The position numbers and the translations under genes were made by a program. Source: Deroplatys truncata (taxonomy: Eukaryota; Arthropoda; Insecta; Mantodea; Mantidae). From it: a DNA stretch of 64,000 nt. Position 1 is the first letter of the stretch, and each line of letters opens with the position of its first letter. The notes beneath the pieces were generated by a model. That model saw nothing but the letters and a program-made list of their open reading frames with translations. It made no database searches and was not told where the DNA came from. Below, piece by piece: positions 34,240 through 44,700 of the stretch. The DNA lies in the NCBI GenBank assembly GCA_030765065.1, contig CM060987.1, forward strand, positions 75,216,557 through 75,280,556, given 5' to 3'.

Positions 34240-35080
34240 TTTTTCATTTTTACTATTGTTTTAGACTTAAGGTGAAATTTGGGTCGTGGTATTAAATATC
34301 CAATCCAGTATTTACCTTTGTGGCTGAGGGAAACCACAAAAAATCCTTAGTCAGATTGTCATTGAGTGCTGTTGAGTTATTGTTTCCAATTTTACGAAAC
34401 TAAGGAAAAATCTCTTAAATGTGCATTTGGTTCCAAAATATACTGAATCCACAGAGGAATTTGAGATTAAATAATTTTATTTCCAAAAAAAATCCCACAC
34501 ATGGCTGTTTCTTGAGTTGAAAATTAAACCATCCCTGGTGAACAAGGCTTCATCAGTAAACAAAACTGACAAAAAGAATTCATGCTGCTGGAACAAAGCT
34601 CAGTTACAAAATTGTATCTAAAGGCCAAAGACTCTTGGGCTTAGTGCTTGTACCTTTTGACGGTGAAATGAGTGAAGTTCTGCACGTATGGCTTGCCAAA
34701 TGTTAACATGGTTAGTGCCCAGTGCATGTGCAATAGTGTGTGTGCTGGTAGATGGCTCTTCTGCAATTCTTTGCAGAACATTCTCCTCAAATTGCAGTGT
34801 GTGTAGAGTTCATGTAATGCCCGTATTGCCCCTGTTTACCTTGAAGGTTCCACTGTCTCGCAAACACTTTGAACTGGAAAGTGGAATGACCTGGTTGGTG
34901 CCTCTCGGGATAGTGTTTCCTGCACAGTGCTGTAGCAGCTAAACCACCATTTCTTGATTCATCATAAATAAGGTGCATATCTGCAAGTTCAGAGGAGGTG
35001 TACATGTTCTCCATGTTGTCTCACAACAATCCTCAGCATACTAACTTCAGTGGGCTGAATCAAGGAAATGATAGTAGTGT
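34240..35080 (-). mobile_element. DUF4817/DDE transposase relic, minus strand
   Basis: The minus strand starts MENMYTSSELADMHLIYDES and LCRKHYPERHQPGHSTFQ (the DUF4817-type N-terminal domain of insect transposons). It continues with RIAEEPSTSTHTIAHALG (helix-turn-helix) and VLFTDEALFTRDGLIFNSRN, which carries the first catalytic Asp. Beyond that it is degraded. Several stops and shifts are present. Confidence 0.7.
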
Positions 35081-35159
35081 TATTGTATGCACTAGCCAAC
35101 CAGAATCGTGTCCTGAGTATACGTATCACAGCACTTCTTTGAATGGAATTAAAAAACAA

Positions 35160-35255
35160 AAAAATTAACTACATGACAGGAAAGGAACCCATGACCTTTG
35201 GTACATCAGCTTTTGGTGTTACACATTAAACCAATTGAGCAGTTAAAGAAATGCC
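35160..35255 (-). repeat. Possible tRNA-like SINE head
   Basis: In reverse complement it reads GCTCAATTGGTTTAATG and GGTCATGGGTTCCTTTCC, in tRNA-like A/B-box order. No recognisable body follows. 35256-35639 shows nothing. Confidence 0.4.
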
Positions 35256-35639
35256 TGTAGAATAAGCTGCATAATGCAAGAAGATAGTGTTAATCAATGT
35301 TCATTGTCGCACTGTCAAATGATTAGTTTGAGATTTGAGAGATATTTGTGCCATTAAATTTTGAGAAAGCTAATAACGAGCTGCTGAAAATCAATATTTC
35401 TATATTCATGCAGCAGCTTTAAACACATTCTAAGCCAATTTTTCATCCGGCTTTGCTTTAATACCAACTTATTAGGATCTGATACCAATATATTTAACAC
35501 CATAACTGCTTTATGTGTAGCAATGGACCATGCATTGCCCATCTCAAATTGCTTATATCAAACATGTCTACAATCTCTGAAATTATTTTGTTGTAATTCA
35601 TTAACACCCTGTACACCCTGAACATGGAATGCTGAATGC

Positions 35640-36425
35640 TTTAAGGTCCCTAAATAAAAATAATTAATCGTAGAAGTAGGTGTGTGTGTGTGCTTGTGCG
35701 TGCGAGCGAGCGTGCGTGCGCGTGTGTGTGTTTTTTTTTCACAGCATAACTTGAAAACAGAACACCAGATAAGGACCACACTTAATATTTCAGTTAACAT
35801 CTTCTTAAGATGCTACACAAACATTTCAAAGAAAATTCTCCCACCCCAAACTACACTTTACAAGGAAAATGTTTGATTCTTTTTATTTCTCCAAAAGGCT
35901 CTTAATGATTTTGATTAAAATACCATATGCAGGTAAATAAAATGCCTATGTTTAGTTTCTATGAATGGATTTTGTATATTTATTTCTGGTAACCCTTAAG
36001 AGATAGACAAAAACTGGCTATAAAAAATGTAGATCTAGCTAAAACATGGGAATCTTCAAATTATTTTTTGTAACATTGATCCCCCTTGAGATATTCATAG
36101 TTATTGGTTTGAGTTTTTAAATACTTTATGCTTATTTGAAGTGTTAAGTCACCATTTGCTTGCTACTGCCATGCAAACAGTATGATTTCAAATCCATGGT
36201 TGCGTATAGCAACCCTTATTTAAAATTTGACTATCGCTTCAGTCCCTGTATCTACAATAACTTATACTAATACCAATCTTGTACCTATAATAAATGTGTA
36301 ATGAAACCATTTCTGCAAACATTTATCTTGAGCAACATGAATTGGATTGAAAAATAAGGTTTTATAAGAATAGTTATTAGAAGAGTGGGTAGAAAAGCCC
36401 ATGGGAATGTAACACAACAGATTTT
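35640..36425 (-). mobile_element. A-repeat, minus strand, with TG/CG microsatellite
   Basis: It has the ordered landmarks of the family: CACAGCATAACTTGAAAACA, AAAATTCTCCCACCCCAAAC, and the CATGGGAATGTAACACAACA end. At the internal simple-repeat position it holds (TG)n with GCGTGCGAGCGAGCGTGCGT (35680-35730). It shares its terminal T-run with the next copy. Confidence 0.8.
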
Positions 36426-36565
36426 TACTTCCTCAACCACATAGGTACCTTTATTAGGAAGAGGAAGATTTGCATTATCCAAAATTTGTATGGAAATTTG
36501 AGCAGAAGTACATTTATGGCCCTTCACCGAATGAAAAAGAAGTAGTATTTCTAGAAAATAGTCTG
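36420..36565 (-). mobile_element. A-repeat end fragment leading into a GA satellite
   Basis: ACTTCCTCAACCACATAGGT, TTAGGAAGAGGAAGATTTGC and TTTGAGCAGAAGTACATTTA match the A-repeat end, diverged. The GA-rich tract that follows begins near where this copy's internal microsatellite should be. Confidence 0.55.
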
Positions 36566-37250
36566 AGTGCATAAGAAAGAAAGGAGAGAGAAAGAGAGAG
36601 AGAAGGGAGTGAAGAGGGACAATGAGAGAAGAGAGAAGATAAGAAGAGAAGTGAAGGGTGGAGAAAAGATAAAAGAAAGAAGAGAGGAGAAATAGAGTGA
36701 GAGTATAAGATGCAGAGATAGAGATAGTGAGAGTGAGATAGTGTCAGAGTGAGTGAGAGAAAGAGAGATATGGAGTGAGAGAGACAGCGAGATTGACAGA
36801 TATAGAAAGTGAGAGAGGTAGAGGTAGAGAGTGATGCAGAGATAGAGATAGTGAGAGTCAGATAGTGTCAGAGTGAGTGAGAGAAAGAGAGATATGGAGT
36901 GAGAGAGACAGCGAGATTGACAGATATAGAAAGTGAGAGAGGTAGAGGTAGAGAGTGATAGAGCAAGAGATAAAGAGTAAGAAAGAGAGAGATAGAAAGA
37001 GTGATTGAGATAGAGACAGGCATGGAGATTGAGGGTGAAATAGAGGAGTGAAGAGATAGAATGAGAGAGATAGAGAATTAGAGTGAGAAATATAGAGTAA
37101 AAAGGTTAGAGATAGGTAAAGTGAGAGACATAGAGATAGGTAAAGTGAGAGACATAGAGATAGGTAAAGTGAGAGACATAGAGATAGGTAAAGTGAGAGA
37201 GAGAGGGAGGGAGAGGGAGGGAGAGAGGGAGGGAGGGAGAGAGAGAGAGA
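36566..37250. repeat. GA-rich satellite with nested tandem units
   Basis: About 685 bp of purine-rich simple sequence. Within it, a 124-bp unit occurs twice in tandem (36711-36834, 36835-36958) with about one mismatch, and a 24-bp unit (AGGTAAAGTGAGAGACATAG core) repeats about four times at 37110-37200. A further GA tract lies at 37455-37545. Long open frames on both strands here are artefacts of composition. Confidence 0.9.
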
Positions 37251-37332
37251 TAAAATAAATATTTTGTTTGTTAGTGATGCTGCCAATTGCCAAGATCATA
37301 TCAGCACTATCAATATGCTGGAATTTTGTTCT

Positions 37333-37456
37333 CAAGGAGTTCTTTTACATGCTAGTAAATCTACTGACATGGTCTGTCACTTTTAAGCGCACTTAAAAAC
37401 CACCGGTCTGGGCAGTGTTTGAACCCTCAACCTTGGGATCAGAAGGCCAGAGCCTA
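37333..37456 (-). repeat. tRNA-derived SINE fragment (third family)
   Basis: In reverse complement it reads GGCTCTGGCCTTCTGATCCC, GGTTGAGGGTTCAAACACTG (B-box) and CAGTAGATTTACTAGCATGT. I recall this pattern as a widespread arthropod SINE whose body includes GTAGATTTACTGGCACGTAA. The head is lost into the GA tract. Confidence 0.65.
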
Positions 37457-37556
37457 AAAGAGAGAGATAGAAGTTGGGAGAAAGAGTGAGAGATAGAAGT
37501 TGGGGGAAAGAGAGAGAGAGGGGGAGGGAGAGAGAGGGAGAGAGATGTTTACAAAT

Positions 37557-38606
37557 TGATGCAGTAATTTGTATCACAAATTACTTAAATGTAAATAATG
37601 ATTGTAATATGAATATGCATTTTTATGTGACATTGATTTGAGATGTTTATTGATTGTAATTATTGTTGAAAAGAAGTTTATACCGCCTTACTGAAACTGA
37701 CAATAATAGCGTGCAATAATGCAGCGAGGGGGTGAGCTGTTTTTCATTATTGGAAACGAGGAAGTTACGTAATATTGGCGCGTTTTTTCTTTTAGAATAT
37801 TCTAGAACATTTCCCTAGAGCATATGTATTCATAATTTTCATTGGATATAAAAATAGACGCTAATGTTGGCGCGTTTTATTAGCCAATTGCAGTTCAGTT
37901 ATAATCTTTAGGCATATCTGGGTGTAGGAGTATAAAAAGCCAAGTCAGAGGTAGATCGCTCGCAGTTCATCGAAAATATTTATAAAGTACATGTCGCCTT
38001 CAGTCAGTCAGTTCGTCGAAAGTATTTGTACGGCACACGTCGGATATCAATTTGCAGGTTACGCGTAACAGAGTTATGAAAAATCTCAAGTGTTATAAAG
38101 TTAATTATACAAAAAGTTGAAGTACGCGAATTAAGAATTATCAGTAATGAAGTTATTATAACATTTTCAGTTTGGTGAGTGTCAAGATCAATATGTAAAT
38201 GTGATAGTGACTGTGTTTCGACAATAAAAGTGTATAATAAATTTCTTCATCAGTGTTATCTTTGGATAAAAGATTCCTTTCTGTTTACACAACCTGTATA
38301 AAGAGAAGTGCTCGACCCAAGAAAAGATAATAGCTAGCCGGAGGACAGTAAACAAAAAAAATTAAATCAAATAACAGTCGCATTCTTTCAAACAAACATT
38401 AATACTACCACAAATTGCTAACACCAGATGGAGCTAACAAACCTAACAAATGAATCACGTCACGAGATGGCATCACCATGTTGAGTAAACACACATACAC
38501 AAACAACGTGGGTTATAAACAACCATAATGATACTTCAAATTGGCTACCACAACGTGGGGCTACAATTAATGTTAAATAAACAACATTATAAGTAATACC
38601 ACCACA
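37557..38606 (+). repeat. 5' LTR of pol-less retrotransposon
   Basis: Begins TGATGCAGTAATTTG, ends ATACCACCACA. A TATA box lies at 37931-37937 (TATAAAA), and AATAAA at 38223-38228 is a plausible poly(A) signal. Confidence 0.92.
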
Positions 38607-38609
38607 AAT

Positions 38610-38627
38610 TGGCGCCCAACATGGGGC
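38610..38627 (+). promoter_or_regulatory. Primer-binding site (tRNA-Lys type)
   Basis: TGGCGCCCAACATGGGGC, four bases after the LTR end. It is complementary to the 3' end of a tRNA-Lys except for one base. Confidence 0.85.
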
Positions 38628-38976
38628 AGAGTGACCAGGAAAGGAGTGAAATAACCAGGAAAGGGAGAAGGAATCAGGACGTGGAGCGAATGGAGCAGTA
38701 AACTGAACTACAAGACGCAGATTCCAGAAACAACTATAGGAACGACAGACTACGCGGATGATTGGACATTGTAATTCCGAGATTAAAAGGCAACGGGGGA
38801 ATTCAACTACAAAACACCAAAACGATGTAGATTCATCGTAATACAACGCAGAAGCAACATATAATCTAGGAGAGAGGGGCAGAAAGCTGGACATCAAAGC
38901 TACATCAGCAGATAGCATCAGAAAGGTTAGAAAAGTGTTATGTTAATTCTAAAAAAAAAAAGGGTAAAAAATGTAA

Positions 38977-39540
38977 ATGTACCTTAGGAGCGGTAGGATA
39001 AAGAAAACAATGGCTACTAATAATACAGAAGAAATAATTATGGAGGGAGATAATGTAACAGTTAGCTGTAATTCAATACAGGGTACAGAAAATAGCTCAA
39101 ACAATGTAGTATTTGAGGGAGGAAATGTTAGTGCAGAAAGTGAGAATAGAATAGCAGGAAATGTTAATCTTGATGCTAGTATGATGATGGAAATGCTGAG
39201 AAATTTTGGTGAAACATTAATTAAGAATAATAGGGAAATGTGGAAAGATATTGGTAAGAGTATTGTAGATCAATTAAGGGAAGATATTGGTGAGACTAAT
39301 GAGAAATTAGATAAAATAATTCAGAGTTATGAGAAATTAGAGCAAACAGTAGATCAAAGCAGTGAAGAAATTGAAAAGAAAGTTATGAAGCTAGATAGTA
39401 GTATGTCAAAAATGAGAGATGAAAATGAGGAAGTGATAGCAAGTGAGATAGGAGAAATTTCAAAGAAAATGCTAGACATGAGCAGGGAAATAGGCAACAA
39501 AAAAGGGAGGTTAATACTAAAAGTGAACATGTTCATGTAA
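38977..39540 (+). CDS. Gag-like coiled-coil ORF, part 1
   Basis: 187 codons in the interior of the pol-less LTR element. It starts MYLRSGRIKKTMATNN, a basic start resembling those of some insect Gypsy gag proteins. The rest is acidic and heptad-rich (MMMEMLRNFGETLIKNN, DNEKLDKIIQSYEKLEQ-like, EIGEISKKMLDMSREIGN), consistent with a long coiled coil. No zinc knuckle is present. It ends by a stop 23 bp before part 2 opens in another frame, so one frameshift probably separates two halves of a single gag. Function is inferred from position after the PBS. Confidence 0.65.
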   Translation: MYLRSGRIKKTMATNNTEEIIMEGDNVTVSCNSIQGTENSSNNVVFEGGNVSAESENRIAGNVNLDASMMMEMLRNFGETLIKNNREMWKDIGKSIVDQLREDIGETNEKLDKIIQSYEKLEQTVDQSSEEIEKKVMKLDSSMSKMRDENEEVIASEIGEISKKMLDMSREIGNKKGRLILKVNMFM

Positions 39541-39563
39541 AATGTACAGAGTTAGGTAGTAGA

Positions 39564-40022
39564 ATGAGTAACATTTCAAGTGAGATAAGAGAGATGAAAG
39601 AGGTTATGAATGTAGATGTGAATCAGGCGCAAGTTAATTTCAGAGGTGAGATATCTGAAATTCAGAAAGAGTCAGTAATGCAAAGAAATAAATTGTACGA
39701 AGAAGTTAAAGTTTTGCCTATAAATAATCAAAAGCTAACTTCTGAAGTTAACAAGTACCAAGCTGTTCAGAATGAAAACTCCAGTCCAGTACAGTTTAGT
39801 ACAGATTTGTCAGAGTACTCTCGAATTAAAGAGATAATAGAAGAATTGAAAATGACAGTTGGTAAAAGATGTGTTGTTCAGGAAACTTTAGATTGTTTTC
39901 AAATGTTATCATGGGACGAAATTTCATATGAATACAAGAGGTTATTCATGAACAAATTTTTGAAGGTTAGGATACAGCTACGAGTAATGTTTAGCCACAC
40001 ACAATTTGATCCAGGAGGGTAA
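39564..40022 (+). CDS. Gag-like coiled-coil ORF, part 2
   Basis: 152 codons in a different frame from part 1. The coiled-coil character continues (MSNISSEIREMKEVMNVDVN, EIIEELKMTVGKR), followed by a more globular end with MLSWDEISYEYKRLFMNKFL. The last part (LKVRIQLRVMFSHTQFDPGG) has no known motif. 40023-40744 is non-coding and AT-rich up to the 3' LTR. Confidence 0.55.
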   Translation: MSNISSEIREMKEVMNVDVNQAQVNFRGEISEIQKESVMQRNKLYEEVKVLPINNQKLTSEVNKYQAVQNENSSPVQFSTDLSEYSRIKEIIEELKMTVGKRCVVQETLDCFQMLSWDEISYEYKRLFMNKFLKVRIQLRVMFSHTQFDPGG

Positions 40023-40744
40023 ATAGCAATGAGATGTAAAGTAAATACTGGATAGTTAAAGATGACTTGCAGAGAAATGTATTGGAACGTAAGAGGGTTA
40101 ATTATTTATATATGTCATTTGAAAAGAGAAATAAATTATAAAAAAAAAAAGAGAAATGTTTTTTTAAAAAAAAAATAAATAACATTTTTTTAGTAACTGT
40201 AACAGCATTTGAAATAAAGCATGATGTTATATTAAAGTAAAAGTACGTAAATATAATTCCAAGAGTATTGTGAATATAATGTACAAAACAACAAAAATGG
40301 GGTAAAAATAATTAAGAAAAAAACAAATACTTATGTAGCAAACAGAACATGTGAAACAGTGTCTAGATTTAAGAGATGTAAATATATTTGTGTAGAGGGT
40401 GAATATTTTAGTAAATATGTATAGTAATTACAAAAATTCTTAAATGCACAAATTTTTGTTAACAACTTAAGAAAGTAAGCAATTTTGTAACAGTAATTAA
40501 ATAATTCAGGGTACAGTATTGGCTATAAAAAAAATTGTAATGTTAGATTAATGTTTAAACACATTAGACCAGAGCCAGTAAGTAGTGGCAAGATAAAGAC
40601 AAAACATATGTCGTGTGTTAAATACGTGTGATGTGTTAAGTGAAAGTGATAGCGTGTGTTCCAAGATTTAGGAGACTAAAAACCCAATTATAAAATTTCC
40701 AAACAAGTTGTAAATATTTATAATTATGTTTCTAGTGGGGCATA

Positions 40745-41794
40745 TGATGCAGTAATTTGTATCACAAATTACTTAAATGTAAATAATGATTGTAATATGA
40801 ATATGCATTTTTATGTGACATTGATTTGAGATGTTTATTGATTGTAATTATTGTTGAAAAGAAGTTTATACCGCCTTACTGAAACTGACAATAATAGCGT
40901 GCAATAATGCAGCGAGGGGGTGAGCTGTTTATCATTATTGGAAACGAGGAAGTTACGTAATATTGGCGCGTTTTTTCTTTTAGAATATTCTAGAACATTT
41001 CCCTAGAGCATATGTATTCATAATTTTCATTGGATATAAAAATAGACGCTAATGTTGGCGCGTTTTATTAGCCAATTGCAGTTCAGTTATAATCTTTAGG
41101 CATATCTGGGTGTAGGAGTATAAAAAGCCAAGTCAGAGGTAGATCGCTCGCAGTTCATCGAAAATATTTATAAAGTACACGTCGCCTTCAGTCAGTCAGT
41201 TCGTCGAAAGTATTTGTACGGCAAACGTCGGATATCAATTTGCAGGTTACGCGTAACAGAGTTATGAAAAATCTCAAGTGTTATAAAGTTAATTATACAA
41301 AAAGTTGAAGTACATGAATTAAGAATTATCAGTAATGAAGTTATTATAACAGTTTCAGTTTGGTGAGTGTCAAGATCAATATGTAAATGTGATAGTGACT
41401 GTGTTTCGACAATAAAAGTGTATAATAAATTTCTTCATCAGTGTTATCTTTGGATAAAAGATTCCTTTCTGTTTACACAACCTGTATAAAGAGAAGTGCT
41501 CGATCCAAGAAAAGATAATAGCTAGCCGGAGGACAGTAAACAAAAAAAATTAAATCAAATAACAGTCGCATTCTTTCAAACAAACATTAATACTACCGCA
41601 AATTGCTAACACCAGATGGAGCTAACAAACCTAACAAATGAATCACGTCACAAGATGGCATCACCATGTTGAGTAAACACACATACACAAACAACGTGGG
41701 TTATAAACAACCATAATGATACTTCAAATTGGCTACCACAACGTGGGGCTACAATTAATGTTAAATAAACAACATTATAAGTAATACCACCACA
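40745..41794 (+). repeat. 3' LTR of pol-less retrotransposon
   Basis: Same length and ends as the 5' LTR. It is preceded by CTAGTGGGGCATA, a weak polypurine tract. Differences from the 5' LTR are scattered single bases. Confidence 0.92.
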
Positions 41795-41904
41795 AAATCA
41801 TGCAGGAGCATTCATAAAGAGGGAACTTAATAGAGCATAAATGAATGAAATTCCATGCTCTTTGCATAACCAAGAGAAAAAATGAATAGTAACTTAACCA
41901 CTTG

Positions 41905-42770
41905 AAAAAAATCTGATGTGTTACACTCACATGACTTTCTCTACTCATGTACAAACTATTTTTACAAATGCTTATTCTCCATATGCTTCATCTTAATTGA
42001 GATATCGACATGTTAATCTTATTGCTAATTTTCTTGTAGATGCAAGGGGAATTGTTAGGCTTTAAGCGATAGTCAAATATTTTAAAAGCTGGTTGCTATG
42101 TCGAGTATTCCATTCTCTTTGCATTACCAGGACAAAAAAAAAAAAAGAATAACAAATTCCCATTTGAGAAAAAGTATGTGTTGGAAAATTTAAGGGAATA
42201 ACAAGCAATATCTCAAAAATGGTTTACTCAACAAAAAAAAATGTATATGACATAAATTGTGTATTTTAAGGCGATCTACATTTTTTGTGTAGTAAAATTT
42301 TGTCTATCTCCTATGGTTTACCAGTTATGCAAAAGTTGTTCACAACGAAGAATACTTTTGGAGACATTCCCAGAAAATTCGAGTTATACATTTTATTTGT
42401 CATGAAAATATCTTAAACATATGATATTTTAATCCAAATCGTTAGAGCCATTTTTGAGAAAATTAAAATTTTCAAAAAATGTTCCATGTAAAGGGTAATC
42501 TGGGGTGGGAGGATTTTCTTGAAAACCTTCGTGTCACATCTCTGGAAGATACTGAACCTAAATACCAAGTTTGGTGTTTATCCGACTATTCATTTCTGAG
42601 TTATGCTTTTCACAGACACACAGACACACACACCGACATGTTTCCAAAAATGCTGTTTTTGGTTTGAGGGGGTCTCACAACATATATTTCTGGTGAAATC
42701 TTGGTGTCGAATTTTTGGGTGGAATACAATACTTCCCCTACTTACTGTACGTAGTAGATAAAGTAAAAAT
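41905..42770 (+). mobile_element. A-repeat, full-length, plus strand
   Basis: It starts AAAAAATCTGATGTGTTACA and ends CGTAGTAGATAAAGTAAAAA. The internal simple repeat (ACACAGACACACACACCGAC) is at 42613-42638. A 60-bp piece of another copy lies at about 41845-41904, next to the LTR element. Confidence 0.88.
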
Positions 42771-43163
42771 TTAAGTATTTGAACATTCAAATGAAAAATA
42801 ATAAAGAATATCTCAGAAATGGTTAATGCCACAAGAAAAAATTAATTATTTTGTTGTACAGTTTGTGTAAAATGTCGTGGCAGTCCCCTCCTGAAGCATA
42901 GATGCGCAATAGCACTGACCAGCCACTTGCATAATAAGAGAGGTGGGGATCAGCGATCGCCTCCGAGTTCTAACATACTTCTGTTCCGTTGCTCCCCCAC
43001 CACTCTCGACACTTCTCCTCATTTCTCCTCTCTTGCGCACATGGAGTGTCACAACGTTTTACATGAGCTGCACCTATATAATAATGCTGTATACTCTGTC
43101 GCTGAGACATTTATAGAGAAACCAGAAATATCAGTTTACAGATTTGAATTTGCTGGAGAGTGA
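42771..43163. other. Intron 3 spacer, slightly GC-richer, nothing assigned
   Basis: 42790-42850 resembles an internal A-repeat piece (AATATCTCAGAAATGGTTAA). 42870-43150 is less AT-rich than its surroundings but matches no family I know. Confidence 0.4.
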
Positions 43164-43250
43164 AATGAAATTGAGTTTTATTTATGGACGCTCTTTAACT
43201 ACTATGGTTCTTAGCGTCCCATTCTATATTGGGCGTGAAAGACCGGGATT
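43164..43250 (-). repeat. SINE 3' fragment (family of 8302)
   Basis: In reverse complement it reads TTCACGCCCAATATAGAATG, GGACGCTAAGAACCATAGTA and ATAAATAAAACTCAATTTCA, the 3' 90 bp of the SINE at 8302/20485. Confidence 0.8.
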
Positions 43251-43739
43251 CATGCTTAAGTTATGGCTTATTTGTACTGAATTTTTGTTGGTTCAAGAAT
43301 GGCTTGCTTAATGATTTTCTATAGGATTCAGCATCTACGTTAGTGCAACAGAGTTATTATACTTAAAATAATTATTTGGAAAATGCTCATTAGTATTTTA
43401 GTAATTCTGTGGCTCTGTAAATATAAGCTGTTCAAAGTTCCATTGTGAAAATTGGGAAATTTTAAATTGTGATGTTATTTTTATTCATGGTATTAGACAC
43501 TAACAAAGAAATGGAGTGAGAATGTGTGTACATGTGTACTATGCATGAACATACTATCTTTCTTAGCTTAATGATATTGAAATTTCGCTGTTATGTTTTA
43601 ATACCTAGTATATGAACTTATTGTAGATGCAGGAACTGGCTGCAAAATTATATCTAGATATTACGCTTAAAGGAGAATCACACGGATGATACATATTTTT
43701 TTAAAGTATTTATAAATGAAAAATATTATGCATTGGATT

Positions 43740-44060
43740 TTTGTGCTCAACTTGCCTTCTGTGGCAGGTCAGGCCAATAATATGGTGAATGGGTGCCAGG
43801 AAGTCTGCAGTGATTCTACCTAGTTTTTGGAAAGGTAGAATGAGATTGAAAAATTCAGTGCCATAGCTGGGATTAGAACCTTAGATTTTTGGCTTACTGT
43901 GCTGCTGCTCTAATAAGCTGACATGGTAAGTCAAAGATCTGGGTTCAAATCCTGGCTATGGAATTGAAGTTTTCAATGTGATTTTACCTTTCCAACCATA
44001 GCCTATACACAGCATGTGTGAAAGAACAATTAATTCTCTCACCCAAGTAATACAAGAAGA
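43740..44060. repeat. Head-to-head inverted pair of tRNA-type SINEs
   Basis: Minus copy about 43740-43919 and plus copy about 43920-44060. Both have GGTTC(A/T)AAT CC(C/T)(A/G)GCTATGG B-box regions followed by TTTTTCAAT/TTTTCAATGTGAT TTTACCTTTCCAA. The junction lies between the two heads (GCTGCTCTAATAAGCTGACA). The B-box resembles the SINE at 17318. Confidence 0.7.
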
Positions 44061-44700
44061 TGCTGAAACTGCCTGGTGCCTGCCTCCATTTTTCCACATG
44101 CATTTCTGGTACTTCCAAAATTAACCATTAGGCTGCACAGTTCTCCCTGATAAATTTAGAAATGTCTTCATGAATGTTACTTGTAGGTCATCTAAAGTGT
44201 GTGAATCAGTTTTGTACATCTTATTTTTGAACATTCCCACTGGAGTTAAATCAGACAACAGCGGAGGGGCCTATATGTTATTACTTATGTCCCAGTCATC
44301 CAAAACTTCAGGAATTGTGCTGCTATGCTGGAAATTTTAAAAACTGTTATTTCCTGTTAAATGTGCAAAAACGGGTTGTAAGATCTAATTCAAATGCACA
44401 TTGCAGTAGGCATACTTATGTTTTTGTATTTTTTTTATCTCATGATGGTTCATTTTGAAGTAGGTTAGGATTTTCAGCACTCCAATACTGGTTGTTATGT
44501 ATATTAACTTATTCATCTATAGAACCTTGCTTCATCTGTAAACAAAATGGAATATGGGTTAATTTCTCTGTAAATCTTACTTTTAAATCCACTCACAAAA
44601 TTAACTTATAGTATTGCCCAGTTGTAGTTCTTGAAACAGAGTAAATTTGTGTGTTTTTTATCTTCAGTAACTTTTTAATCATTTGAACAGAATCACAGGA
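44060..44700 (-). mobile_element. DDE transposase relic, minus strand
   Basis: It reads ILFTDEARF near 44525-44555 (first catalytic Asp context) and, downstream, PPLLSDLTPVGMFKNKMYKT near 44210-44280, the degraded SPDLTPxDFFLWG block. It is the same broad family as 34240-35080. Ends not found. Confidence 0.6.

Larger units (their letters stand above)
37553..41798 (+). mobile_element. Pol-less LTR retrotransposon, recently inserted
   Basis: Complete element: target duplication AAAT (37553-37556, 41795-41798), two 1,050-bp LTRs beginning TG and ending CA (37557-38606, 40745-41794) that differ at only about 8-10 positions by eye, and a primer-binding site TGGCGCCCAACATGGGGC right after the 5' LTR, matching tRNA-Lys with one mismatch. 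The 2.1-kb interior has gag-like coiled-coil frames only, with no protease, reverse transcriptase, RNase H or integrase. It must have been mobilised by another element's enzymes. Confidence 0.92.

Noticed and set aside
36858-37335. Long open frames rich in Ser-Leu on the minus strand
   Set aside because: They are the translation of the GA/CT satellite and have no other support.
38460-38918. 152-codon minus-strand frame
   Set aside because: It overlaps the LTR end, primer-binding site and gag leader of the LTR element on the other strand and matches nothing.
42846-43163. Possible small gene in a GC-richer stretch
   Set aside because: Open frames on both strands are short, have no homology and no splice context.
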